A stretch of DNA of 7,494 bases from Bacteroidales bacterium (GTDB lineage Bacteria > Bacteroidota > Bacteroidia > Bacteroidales > P3). Below the pieces are notes generated by a model, which saw only the letters and a program-made list of their open reading frames with translations, was not told where the DNA came from and searched no databases. The stretch is taken from contig JAFZEK010000095.1 in NCBI GenBank assembly GCA_017560705.1, positions 1 through 7,494 of the forward strand. Reading direction: 5' to 3'. A program made the position numbers and the translations under genes. Positions 1 to 6,380 of this stretch are shown piece after piece (positions within the stretch are counted from its first letter, which is position 1; every line of letters starts with the position of its first letter).

Positions 1-333
1 ACAGTAAGCGTATGGAGACAACCCCGGATACTTATCCGCCATAGGATCCACACTAAGCCACCCCGTCATCAAATCCGAATCATAATACCGTGCTCCGAAG
101 TAGGAAAAGCCTGTCTCTGAGTCTCTTTCTTTCCCGGTAAAGCAAACCCTGTGAGTTTGTGATAGCGTTTCCGCAGGAATTTGCATGGTTAACGAAGTGC
201 TAACGTAGTGATAATGCAAAAGCGGAGAACAAAGAAAAAAGCAATCTGAAGCCCTAAAACCACTATTTTTCACATAGTTATAGTGTGTTTCTTGGCTGTA
301 TTTCGGGGTTGTATTTGTGTTTGGTTGTAGCAT
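1..333 (-). CDS. RHS repeat-associated core fragment, runs off left edge (partial)
   Basis: Read on the minus strand, codons from about position 150 to the edge give an unmistakable RHS core: TGKERDSETGFSYFGARYYD, then DSDLMTGWLSVDPMADKYPG and LSPYAYC. In RHS/YD-repeat polymorphic toxins this core closes the protein shell, and the variable toxin tip follows it. Here the tip would be beyond base 1. No YD repeats precede the core, so this is an orphan C-terminal module rather than a full RHS gene. The first in-frame ATG after an upstream stop (TGA at 366-364) is at 333, 11 bases past the stop of the upstream gene. A second ATG at 186 gives MQIPAETLSQTHRVCFTGKE, much closer to the conserved part. 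The roughly 50 codons between the two ATGs do not resemble RHS sequence, so the start is uncertain. The core is much richer in G/C (29 of 60 at 61-120) than the genes before it. Confidence 0.8.
   Translation of the reverse strand, partial: MLQPNTNTTPKYSQETHYNYVKNSGFRASDCFFLCSPLLHYHYVSTSLTMQIPAETLSQTHRVCFTGKERDSETGFSYFGARYYDSDLMTGWLSVDPMADKYPGLSPYAYC
261..285. repeat. Short inverted repeat CACTAT / ATAGTG
   Basis: CACTAT (261-266) is matched by ATAGTG (280-285) across a 13-base loop. It lies in the non-RHS-like part between the two candidate starts of the RHS fragment. It could be a small hairpin or chance in AT-rich DNA. Confidence 0.3.
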
Positions 334-344
334 AATTAATCTCT

Positions 345-806
345 CTATTTTTTCGAATAAACTTCAATAGTCATACATTTATTTTCTAAATTATCTATAT
401 AATAATCAAGAACAATATCTACATCTTCCGAAATAAATGTAATAACTCCATTATTTTCAAGATTAAATGGAAAACAAATATTCTGAAACGACAATGAATT
501 CACCTTAAATAATCCACAATATTGAGAATATGGCCATATAGCAACATACAGTGAATAATCCTTTTTTATATTATCTTGAATAAATTCCCATTGACCCTGT
601 TTATCGTCAAATAAAAAATGCTTCACATTTTTACTACTTGCTCGTTTTTTTTCTGAATTTAATATTTCATCAGACTTTTCCAATGAAATTATTCCATCTT
701 CGATTTCATTTTTATCAAAATGCATGTTTGAAAGAATGTTTTTATACGACGTTAGGTAACGCCCTTTTCCAACTATTTTTCGTTTGCTTATACTTATGTT
801 CTCCAT
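345..806 (-). CDS. Hypothetical small soluble protein (153 aa), immunity-like position
   Basis: I do not recognise a family. The protein has no signal peptide and no membrane segment, so it should be cytoplasmic. The N-terminal 60 residues are rich in Lys, Glu and Ser (KSDEILNSEKKRASSK). The C-terminal half is aromatic and hydrophobic with probable beta strands (YSLYVAIWPYSQYCGLF, then FNLENNGVITFISEDVDIVL). The gene is very AT-rich (11 G/C in 60 bases at 361-420). It starts 36 bases after the preceding gene ends, with no Shine-Dalgarno site, and its TAG stop is 11 bases before the first ATG of the RHS fragment. A small soluble acidic or mixed-charge protein beside an RHS module fits an immunity protein by position only; no sequence motif shows this. 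The ATG at 806 is the only sensible start. Confidence 0.75.
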   Translation of the reverse strand: MENISISKRKIVGKGRYLTSYKNILSNMHFDKNEIEDGIISLEKSDEILNSEKKRASSKNVKHFLFDDKQGQWEFIQDNIKKDYSLYVAIWPYSQYCGLFKVNSLSFQNICFPFNLENNGVITFISEDVDIVLDYYIDNLENKCMTIEVYSKK

Positions 807-842
807 AATTTAGTTTTTGTTTTTTACCGGCAGAAAAAAATA

Positions 843-1334
843 TTATCCAACCACCTCTCTAAATTTACCATCAGTATTTTCAACTTTATAGATATATATC
901 GTATCTTGCGAGGCAATACTATCAATACTGTGTATCAGTGGCATTTGTCCATCTTTTCTATAATATTCTCCATCATGTTCTTTCATTAGTTTGGGTGAAT
1001 ATTGTAACTGCAATAATTTGCGTTGAAAAAAGATTAAATAATCATAGCAGGCAAAATCGAAGGTCGACAAATCACATTCCGAAAAAACAGCTTCTACATT
1101 CGAATCTCGAAAATTATTGGCAAAACACACCAATTCTCCAACAGAATCGATATAAACAAAGCCATTTGTTATAAACTGCATATCGGCAATTGCAATTTTG
1201 CTGTGCAATTCAAATTCAACATATCGGGTTTTATGATAGTTATACCTACACACAATACCTATTATTATCGCAACTGCTACTACCGAAAACAACAACAGTT
1301 TTATTCTTATTCCTTTTCTGTTTTTCATCATCAT
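843..1334 (-). CDS. Hypothetical single-pass membrane protein (161-163 aa)
   Basis: No family is recognised. A basic N terminus (MKNRKGIRIK) is followed by one strong hydrophobic helix (LLLFSVVAVAIIIGIV), so the protein should be anchored in the inner membrane with about 130 residues outside. The outer part has Asp- and Phe-rich strands (FVYIDSVGELVCFANNF, FDFACYDYLIFFQ) and several Cys. The start is a run of three ATG codons (1334, 1331, 1328). A Shine-Dalgarno-like AGGAGG is only 1 base from the first and 7 bases from the third, so 1328 is probably the real start, giving 161 aa. It lies 15 bases behind the preceding gene and is almost certainly co-transcribed. Small single-pass proteins occur among immunity proteins in toxin loci, but that role is only inferred here. 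Confidence 0.75.
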   Translation of the reverse strand: MMMKNRKGIRIKLLLFSVVAVAIIIGIVCRYNYHKTRYVEFELHSKIAIADMQFITNGFVYIDSVGELVCFANNFRDSNVEAVFSECDLSTFDFACYDYLIFFQRKLLQLQYSPKLMKEHDGEYYRKDGQMPLIHSIDSIASQDTIYIYKVENTDGKFREVVG

Positions 1335-1335
1335 C

Positions 1336-1341
1336 CCTCCT
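1336..1341 (-). promoter_or_regulatory. Shine-Dalgarno-like AGGAGG that selects the third ATG
   Basis: On the minus strand the bases read AGGAGG, one G, then ATGATGATG. Only the third ATG (1328) has normal spacing of 7 bases. No other gene in the window has such a clear site, and strong Shine-Dalgarno sites are uncommon in Bacteroidota. Confidence 0.55.
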
Positions 1342-1349
1342 ATTATGTA

Positions 1350-2009
1350 TCACAATTCATTAGATATGTATATTCTTCGTCCTCTTACAATACAATCTAC
1401 ATATTGAAAGAAGAAATTTAATTTGTTTTTAAACATAAACATCCATGAATTAGTTATATTCCCAAGTGTTATCCTATGATTGTTTTTGATATTAGAAAAC
1501 ACAAATTCAATACAAATAGTATCATGTGAATTATATTCTATCAGCGGATAAGAATATCTATAGAAAAATGATATTTTTTCTTGCAATATCGGATACTGAT
1601 TATATGGGTAAGAAAATGAAGCAACAGATACTTGGCTTAGCTCATAATCTGCCCTACAATGATGCGGAAACAATATTGAGTCATTTTTCTTATTTACAAA
1701 TAAATCAGCACAAGGATAATCAATATGCATACAAGCAAAATTAGTATTAGATACAACATCTAAGAATATGGAATCTATATCATTATTATAAATATCACTA
1801 TTCAGAACAATAAAAAAAGTATTATCCTTTAACTGCATTGCCAATAATAATGTATCATCACAAGTCCCTTGACTAATAATATTTCCTATCAAAGTACTAG
1901 AATCGTCAATTAATACAGTATCCGCAAAAATATCAATCGAAGTATTCTTTTGAGAATAAACTATATTATATGATATAAAAACTAATATGAATAAATGTAT
2001 TTTTCTCAT
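1350..2009 (-). CDS. Hypothetical secreted protein (219 aa)
   Basis: The N terminus is a typical type I signal peptide: MRK, a hydrophobic stretch (IHLFILVFISYNIV), and a likely cut in VYS|Q. Gln directly after the cut is common in Bacteroidota. The mature part, about 199 residues, is rich in Asp, Asn, Ser, Ile and Phe and looks beta-rich (TLLLAMQLKDNTFFIVLNS, HDTICIEFVFSNI). It has several Cys, including CDD, CMHIDYPC and HHC. No known domain is recognised. It should sit in the periplasm or at the outer membrane. The ATG at 2009 follows the preceding stop by 33 bases, and the TGA is 15 bases before the next gene, so it is the second gene of the array. The gene is strongly AT-rich like its neighbours, which suggests shared acquisition. 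Confidence 0.75.
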   Translation of the reverse strand: MRKIHLFILVFISYNIVYSQKNTSIDIFADTVLIDDSSTLIGNIISQGTCDDTLLLAMQLKDNTFFIVLNSDIYNNDIDSIFLDVVSNTNFACMHIDYPCADLFVNKKNDSILFPHHCRADYELSQVSVASFSYPYNQYPILQEKISFFYRYSYPLIEYNSHDTICIEFVFSNIKNNHRITLGNITNSWMFMFKNKLNFFFQYVDCIVRGRRIYISNEL

Positions 2010-2042
2010 AACTAGAACATATCTTTCTTTTGTATTATTTTT

Positions 2043-2534
2043 TTATTGACAACAACTAAAATCCTCCTCTTCAAAAGGACTGTTTATCCGAAATCGATAA
2101 TTATATGATATAGTCATCGAAAATACATGTTTATTCTTTTTCGTTTTTTCAGGATATACCAAAAAAGCATTTTTTAATTTTTCTCGGAGAAAATTTTGGA
2201 AAAATATTGCCCGCGGCGAAAGTATAGGTTTTCCAATCGAATCATAACAAAATTCAATAACTCTCGGCTCTCTATCAACAATACTTTTGATATTAATACT
2301 GTCGATGCTCATTGTGTCTTTCTTTAATTTACATTCAAAAGAAATATATCCGTCAAAACTGAATCCGATTGTCGCATCAATAATATTTAAATTGATAGGT
2401 TTACCTAATGAATCACATATAATTGGGAATCCATACATATCTGCCTTATTTTGAGCTTCAATATACGAAGGATATTGACCAAAAACTCTACAAGTTATAA
2501 TACACATTGTAAATAGGAATAATATTTTCTTCAT
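2043..2534 (-). CDS. Hypothetical secreted protein (163 aa), faintly TonB-C-like
   Basis: A signal peptide is clear (MKKILFLFTMCIITCRVFG) with a probable cut before QYPSY. The Cys at about residue 15 lacks a good lipobox, so type I processing is preferred. The mature protein includes ICDSLGKPI, then a strand region (GYISFECKLKKDTMSIDSIN), a helix-like stretch (FFQNFLREKLKNAFLVYPEK) and a last strand (HVFSMTISYNYRF). This order of strand, helix, Pro-containing link and strand resembles the TonB C-terminal fold found in many small Bacteroidota envelope proteins, but the match is weak and only structural. The tail ends in an unusual CCQ. This is the first gene of the minus-strand array, and a putative -7 promoter motif lies about 115 bases upstream. 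Function is unknown. Confidence 0.75.
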   Translation of the reverse strand: MKKILFLFTMCIITCRVFGQYPSYIEAQNKADMYGFPIICDSLGKPINLNIIDATIGFSFDGYISFECKLKKDTMSIDSINIKSIVDREPRVIEFCYDSIGKPILSPRAIFFQNFLREKLKNAFLVYPEKTKKNKHVFSMTISYNYRFRINSPFEEEDFSCCQ

Positions 2535-2648
2535 CTTATAAGCAATTATAAATTAGACAATAATGTATTTTTCACATCACCCTGTATATAATGATAAGCT
2601 TTATACTATCAGCAATATTTTCATATTTATTATCGGTTTTTCGGTTTG

Positions 2649-2656
2649 CAAAGTTA
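2649..2656 (-). promoter_or_regulatory. Putative promoter of the AT-rich four-gene array
   Basis: On the minus strand the bases read TAACTTTG, matching the Bacteroidota -7 motif TAnnTTTG. No TTTG is present at the usual distance upstream, so the promoter is only half supported. It would give a leader of about 110 bases before the ATG at 2534. Confidence 0.45.
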
Positions 2657-2708
2657 CATATTTATTTCGACATAATAGATGCTTGTTCCAACTTTTTGTA
2701 CGAAACAT

Positions 2709-2756
2709 TTTTCCATCAGGCGGAAAATTCTTACACATCGCCTATCGGCAGTAGGC
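2709..2756. repeat. Two adjacent small hairpins in the divergent intergenic region
   Basis: TTTTCC (2709-2714) pairs with GGAAAA (2722-2727), and GCCTA (2740-2744) pairs with TAGGC (2752-2756). Both have 7-base loops. A run of seven T begins a few bases after the second, so on the plus strand it resembles a weak terminator, although no plus-strand gene precedes it. These could also be regulator sites between the divergent promoters. Confidence 0.3.
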
Positions 2757-2781
2757 ATAAGTTTTTTTCCTCAAAAAATAT

Positions 2782-2812
2782 TTTGCCAATACAAAATAAA
2801 AGTGTACTTTTG
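2782..2812 (+). promoter_or_regulatory. Promoter of the uridine phosphorylase-like gene
   Basis: TTTG (2782-2785), a 19-base spacer, then TACTTTTG (2805-2812) match the Bacteroidota promoter TTTG-N19-TAnnTTTG. Transcription should begin near 2818-2820, leaving a leader of about 125 bases before the ATG at 2945. Confidence 0.7.
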
Positions 2813-2813
2813 C

Positions 2814-2862
2814 ATAGCTTTTGGAATGGCTACTGTCTTTGGAAAAACAAGCTATTCCAAAG
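2814..2862 (+). promoter_or_regulatory. Structured 5' leader with two competing pairings
   Basis: TTTTGGAATGGC (2819-2830) can pair with GCTATTCCAAAG (2851-2862), a 12-bp stem with two G-U pairs and a 20-base loop, starting near the predicted transcript start. ATAGCTT (2814-2820) is also fully complementary to AAGCTAT (2849-2855), which overlaps the same 3' arm. The two pairings exclude each other. The structure may protect the mRNA 5' end or act as a switch. If transcription starts after 2818, only the long stem can form. Confidence 0.45.
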
Positions 2863-2944
2863 GATAATAAGACACTCTCCTTTGCCCGAAAAAAGCATTG
2901 GAAGAATAAAAGATAATTTGAAACAAAAAACTTTTTTTTGCACA

Positions 2945-3814
2945 ATGATACAAGAATCGGAATTAGTACTTGCTCAGGATGGTAGCTTATACCACCTACA
3001 CCTGAAAGGCGAACAGATAGCAGACAACGTAATACTAGTGGGCGACCCACAACGCGTGGATTTCTTCAAACCATTCTTTAGCCATATAGAGCAAGAGACC
3101 ACCAACAGAGAAATACACTCCATAACAGGCGAATGCAAAGGCAAACGCCTAACAGTGTTATCCACCGGAATGGGCACCGACAATATAGATATAATAATAA
3201 ACGAGCTAGATGCCGCCGTGAATATGGACCTTGAAAAACGCACAGCCAAAAGCAGTCATCGAAGACTGAATTTCATACGCATAGGCACTTCGGGTGCGTT
3301 GCACTCCGAAATACCTGTAGGCAGCATAGTGGCATCGGAGTACGCCATTGGCCTCGACGGACTTTTGAACTTCTACAAACACAATTCCTCTCTTTTTGAA
3401 GAAGACATGACAGAAGCCTTTTGCCAACATGCCAAACTTGCTTCGTGCTTTGCCAAGCCCTACATAGCCCAATGCGACAACAAGCTGATGGAAAAACTAG
3501 CTTTCGACTGTCACAAAGGTATAACAGCTACCGCACCGGGCTTCTACGCCCCTCAAGGACGATGGCTAACCATAGAGCCTGCCATCGACGATATTAATGG
3601 CATTCTTACCTCGTTCGAATACAAAACAAACAAGATTCTAAACTTCGAGATGGAAACATCGGCAATATATGGACTATCCAAAGTGCTTGGACACAATGCC
3701 CTTACACTTTGCCTTATAATTGCCAACCGCCAAAGCGGCACTTTCCTAAACGACTACAAAGATAAGATGAAAGCCCTAATAGAACAAGTGCTGGAAAGAC
3801 TGAGCCAAATGTAA
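2945..3814 (+). CDS. Nucleoside phosphorylase, probably uridine phosphorylase (289 aa)
   Basis: This is a PNP/UDP-family phosphorylase, which splits a nucleoside with phosphate into free base and ribose 1-phosphate in cytoplasmic salvage. VGDPQRV (residues 32-38) and RIGTSGAL (112-119) are the phosphate-binding motifs, STGMGTDN lies at 73-80, and FEMET (234-238) holds the ribose-binding Glu-Met-Glu. GFYAPQGR (199-206) carries Gln204 and Arg206, the Q-x-R pair that reads uracil in uridine phosphorylases, and ANR follows at 260-262. Length is normal to slightly long for the family. The frame stays open upstream to 2591, but that part lies across the promoter and leader and has no family similarity. 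ATG 2945 begins a conserved-looking N terminus just before the strand that leads to VGDP. G/C content is high (35 of 60 at 3301-3360). It is a single-gene transcript closed by a terminator. Uridine as substrate is likely; a broader pyrimidine range is possible. Confidence 0.92.
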   Translation: MIQESELVLAQDGSLYHLHLKGEQIADNVILVGDPQRVDFFKPFFSHIEQETTNREIHSITGECKGKRLTVLSTGMGTDNIDIIINELDAAVNMDLEKRTAKSSHRRLNFIRIGTSGALHSEIPVGSIVASEYAIGLDGLLNFYKHNSSLFEEDMTEAFCQHAKLASCFAKPYIAQCDNKLMEKLAFDCHKGITATAPGFYAPQGRWLTIEPAIDDINGILTSFEYKTNKILNFEMETSAIYGLSKVLGHNALTLCLIIANRQSGTFLNDYKDKMKALIEQVLERLSQM

Positions 3815-3823
3815 AAGAAAAGG

Positions 3824-3870
3824 AAAAGAGCAGATATGATACACTGTATATCACATCTGCTCTTTTTTTT
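3824..3870. terminator. Strong intrinsic terminator between convergent genes
   Basis: GAGCAGATATGATA (3828-3841) pairs with TATCACATCTGCTC (3849-3862), 13 of 14 positions with one A/C mismatch. The stem is extended by A-T pairs into an eight-T run (3863-3870). The plus strand ends in T8. The minus strand gives TTTTCC and further T-rich sequence after the same stem, so it may stop both the phosphorylase and the transporter transcripts. Confidence 0.85.
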
Positions 3871-3899
3871 ATATATTCCCCACACACTGTTCTTTAGCG

Positions 3900-5573
3900 T
3901 CAACAGAAGAGGAGAATAAGCAGCTGAGCCGAGAGCACCCTCAAGAACATAGTAAGCGGATACACTGTAGCGTAGCTTACAGCAGGAGCATCGTTGCCGG
4001 CAGTAGCATTGCTGTAGGCCAAAGCAGGAGGGTCTGTAGTGGATCCTGAAAGCAAGCCCATAAGCGTAAAGTAGTTAATCTTAAAGAACACTCTACCCAC
4101 AATGCCAATAATAAGCAACGGCAAGAAGGATATTATAAAGCCATAAAGCATCCATTGCAAACCGCCCTTATATATAATAGTATCCACAAAACCATTGCCA
4201 GCACCAATACCCACACACGCCAAAAATATCGTTATCCCAATCTCGCGAAGCATAAGATTAGAGCTTATAGTGTTGTAGGTTATCAGTTTATACTTATATC
4301 CGAAACGAGAAATCAATATAGCCACAATAAGAGGACCACCAGCCAAACCAAGTTTTACAGGCTGAGGAATACCCGGGAACATAATAGGTATGCTTCCGGC
4401 AAAGACACCTAAGAATATTCCAAGAAATAAAGTTACAAGATTAGGCTCGTTAAGTCGCTTCATACTGTTGCCTAATATTTCTTCCACTTTCTTCACATCC
4501 TCTTCGCCGCCTACCACAGTAAGCCTATCGCCCAACTGAAGAATAAGATTAGGACGAGCCACCAAATCGATACCCGAACGATTGATACGTGATATATTTA
4601 TGTGATATTGTTTTCTAAGATTTAATTCACCTAAGCGTTTACCATTCAGCTCACTCTTAGTAACTATAATTCTGCGAGATATCAAACTTTTGTCCAGCTT
4701 ATACCATTCTTCGGGCTTCATAGATATGGTGCAACCTATTACCGCCGAAATTATCTCAATATCAGAGTTCACAGTTACGATAAACACCTTATCGCCCTTG
4801 TTCAAAACAGTGTTGGACGAAGCAATCTCCATCGTACCATCAGTGTGCAACACTCTGCTTATCACCAATTCACTATGGATAAGAAGCTTAGCCACTTCCG
4901 CCACAGTATGCCCAAAAATGGCAGGATTTTGCACCTCCAAGCTAAAGAGATTAGCCTGGTTAGCAGTGCTCTGATCCAATGCTTCAAGTTCGTTTTTCTC
5001 TTTATTGAAGTTTACACGGAAAATGTATCGCACACATATAATAGCCAAAATAATACCCACCACACCAAGCGGATAACAAACGGCATAACCCAAAGCGATA
5101 GTATTGTCGGTGCTTCCCGTCATATCGGAAAAAGCAGTTTGAGCAGCCCCAAGACCGGGTGTGTTTGTAACGGCACCCGAAAGTATACCTACCATTGTTT
5201 CCATTGGAATATTGGTAATAAAATGGATAGCAATAGTAATAAGCACACCTAGCAGCACTACACCAGATGCCAAAAGGTTAAGAGTTATGCCCCCTTGCTT
5301 GAAAGATGAAAAGAAACCTGGACCCACTTGCATACCTATGGAGAAAACAAAAAGTATAAGCCCAAACTCTTTCATAAAGTGCATAACCTCTGTATCCATC
5401 GTTATGCCAAAATGCCCCATAAGGATACCCACAAAAAGCACAAAAGTAATGCCTAGGGAAATACCAAAAATCTTAATTCGGCCCAACAAGATACCACAAA
5501 CGATACATATAGATAAAAGCATGACGCTGTGGCCTATACCTGTGCCAAATATTAATTCATTGAACCAATTCAT
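3900..5573 (-). CDS. YidE/AspT-type antiporter with two TrkA-C domains (557 aa)
   Basis: This is an inner-membrane transporter of the aspartate:alanine exchanger superfamily (AspT/YidE/YbjL). It has two membrane halves, residues 10-185 and 375-557, with a cytoplasmic core between them. The halves are an internal duplication: [14 protein letters not shown] (131-144) mirrors [14 protein letters not shown] (508-521), and YAVCYPL (163-169) mirrors YATVYPL (534-540). [19 protein letters not shown] (70-88) mirrors [19 protein letters not shown] (445-463). The core holds two TrkA-C domains, about 205-288 and 295-368, each ending in a GDK/GDR motif plus a strand ([18 protein letters not shown]); such domains often bind regulatory ligands. 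Length is normal for YidE-like proteins. The substrate cannot be told from sequence; AspT exchanges aspartate for alanine, but most relatives are untested. It is a monocistronic gene, convergent with the phosphorylase, with a near-consensus promoter and a roughly 30-base A/T-rich leader. Confidence 0.93.
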   Translation of the reverse strand: MNWFNELIFGTGIGHSVMLLSICIVCGILLGRIKIFGISLGITFVLFVGILMGHFGITMDTEVMHFMKEFGLILFVFSIGMQVGPGFFSSFKQGGITLNLLASGVVLLGVLITIAIHFITNIPMETMVGILSGAVTNTPGLGAAQTAFSDMTGSTDNTIALGYAVCYPLGVVGIILAIICVRYIFRVNFNKEKNELEALDQSTANQANLFSLEVQNPAIFGHTVAEVAKLLIHSELVISRVLHTDGTMEIASSNTVLNKGDKVFIVTVNSDIEIISAVIGCTISMKPEEWYKLDKSLISRRIIVTKSELNGKRLGELNLRKQYHINISRINRSGIDLVARPNLILQLGDRLTVVGGEEDVKKVEEILGNSMKRLNEPNLVTLFLGIFLGVFAGSIPIMFPGIPQPVKLGLAGGPLIVAILISRFGYKYKLITYNTISSNLMLREIGITIFLACVGIGAGNGFVDTIIYKGGLQWMLYGFIISFLPLLIIGIVGRVFFKINYFTLMGLLSGSTTDPPALAYSNATAGNDAPAVSYATVYPLTMFLRVLSAQLLILLFC

Positions 5574-5591
5574 ATAATTTCTATCTCGATA

Positions 5592-5603
5592 AAAAACGTT
5601 TTT
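5592..5603. promoter_or_regulatory. Palindrome AAAAACGTTTTT, candidate operator (downstream copy)
   Basis: A perfect 12-base palindrome lies at the predicted start of the transporter transcript. It overlaps the 12-mer AAAAAACGTTTT (5591-5602), which recurs at 5639-5650. A symmetrical A/T-rich site with a central CG is typical of LacI-family operators, but the regulator is not in view. Confidence 0.4.
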
Positions 5604-5610
5604 AGTTGTG

Positions 5611-5641
5611 CAAAGATACGAAAATATTATTGTTTGTCAAA
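5611..5641 (-). promoter_or_regulatory. Promoter of the YidE/AspT-type transporter
   Basis: On the minus strand TTTG (5641-5638), a 19-base spacer and TATCTTTG (5618-5611) match the Bacteroidota consensus. The transcript should start near 5604, about 30 bases before the ATG at 5573. Confidence 0.8.
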
Positions 5642-5650
5642 AAACGTTTT
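5639..5650. promoter_or_regulatory. AAAAAACGTTTT, candidate operator (upstream copy)
   Basis: This is identical in 12 bases to 5591-5602 and contains the palindrome AAAACGTTTT. It overlaps the TTTG box of the transporter promoter, 48 bases (about 4.6 helical turns) from the other copy. A protein bound here would cover the promoter. Confidence 0.4.
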
Positions 5651-5931
5651 CGCAGCTGTTTTTGTTCACCAATCCGCACTACATCATTAACACTTGTATA
5701 TAAATAGAATACAACTCCAAAACCTCCACCAAAAGAGGGTAAAAACACAGCTTCTCGTCCCTACAAACATACAATAAATAGTGCTATTTTGGGGCTTTCA
5801 TCGGAAAATAGACACATAATATTATGCAGTTTTAATTATATTTTCGATTCAACGCTCTACTATGGTGAACACTAAGAAATTAAGGCATACAACAGTAAAC
5901 GCAATACACTCTCCGCCGACGATGTTTAGAC
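5651..5931. other. Gene-free stretch upstream of the transporter promoter
   Basis: No coding region is supported here. Small symmetric sites are present: AAATAG-TG-CTATTT (5776-5789) and the perfect palindrome CATAATATTATG (5815-5826). No promoter motif facing either way was found apart from that of the transporter. It continues into the inverted-repeat element that begins at 5932. Confidence 0.5.
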
Positions 5932-6193
5932 ACTTCTAAAAATTGCTTTGCGAGTGATTTACGGAATTTTCTTGAGAAGATTTCTACTTTCTTTTGCCCC
6001 ATCATAGCGGGCTATGCGACCACAAAAGAAATAGAAAGATTTCAAGAAAAAACGTAAACGTTGCGAGTAAGCGAGTAAAAAGCAATGCCTCAGCATTAAC
6101 TCTTTCGAGCGATAGCAACATCGACGAAGTCAACCACGCAAAAGTTCTTTTATTTCATGATAATATTTCTTAGAACGTGGAATTTTTAGAAGT
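5932..6193. repeat. 262-base inverted-repeat element with nested long hairpin
   Basis: The ends are a perfect 13-bp inverted repeat: ACTTCTAAAAATT (5932-5944) and AATTTTTAGAAGT (6181-6193). Inside it, ATTGCTTT (5942-5949) matches AAAGCAAT (6079-6086). A long imperfect hairpin pairs 5958-5996 with 6023-6058: TTTACG with CGTAAA, TTTTCTTGA with TCAAGAAAA, and CTTTTG with CAAAAG. The loop holds CATAGC-GG-GCTATG (6003-6016). A further hairpin pairs CCAC (6134-6137) and GTTCT (6144-6148) with AGAAC (6172-6176) and GTGG (6177-6180). GCGAGTAA occurs twice in tandem at 6063-6078. It could be a small non-autonomous mobile element, a repetitive intergenic element or a structured RNA gene. No target-site duplication is seen. 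Confidence 0.6.
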
Positions 6194-6380
6194 TGCCTTT
6201 AAGAATCCACCACAAAGAAAACCTACATTCCGCTCCAAAAGCAAGGAGAATTTGCTACCACTTCGCCAGCCTTTTTTCTGGCAACTTCGCCACTCATAAA
6301 GCGAGGACTAATGTTAAAGAAAATACGCAATAGTTAAACGCCAAACCTACCTACCATGAATAGAAGTCGAAAGCTCCATG
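6194..6380. other. Gene-free stretch with short repeats and a possible minus-strand promoter
   Basis: No gene is supported. ACTTCGCCA occurs at 6260-6268 and 6284-6292, flanking the arms of a small hairpin GCCAG (6265-6269) / CTGGC (6278-6282) with a T-rich loop. On the minus strand TAGGTTTG (6349-6342) fits the -7 motif, with TTTC instead of TTTG 19 bases upstream, so a weak promoter facing the inverted-repeat element is possible. Confidence 0.35.

Noticed and set aside
938..1744. Plus-strand frames opposite the AT-rich array
   Set aside because: They have no signal peptide, promoter or family, while the minus-strand frames form an evenly spaced operon with signal peptides.
2591..2944. In-frame N-terminal extension of the phosphorylase to 407 aa
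   Set aside because: It crosses the promoter and the structured leader, has no phosphorylase similarity and would make the protein much longer than the family; ATG 2945 fits.
4155..5577. Plus-strand frames opposite the transporter gene
   Set aside because: They are antisense shadows; the minus strand encodes a full-length, clearly recognised transporter.
5880..6002. 40-codon minus-strand frame (MGQKKVEIFSRKFRKSLAKQ start) rich in Lys and Arg
   Set aside because: It coincides with one arm of the inverted-repeat element and has no promoter or ribosome site; its composition follows the repeat. A translated leader peptide cannot be fully excluded.
5932..6193. Complete insertion sequence
   Set aside because: It is only 262 bases, has no transposase frame and shows no direct target duplication.
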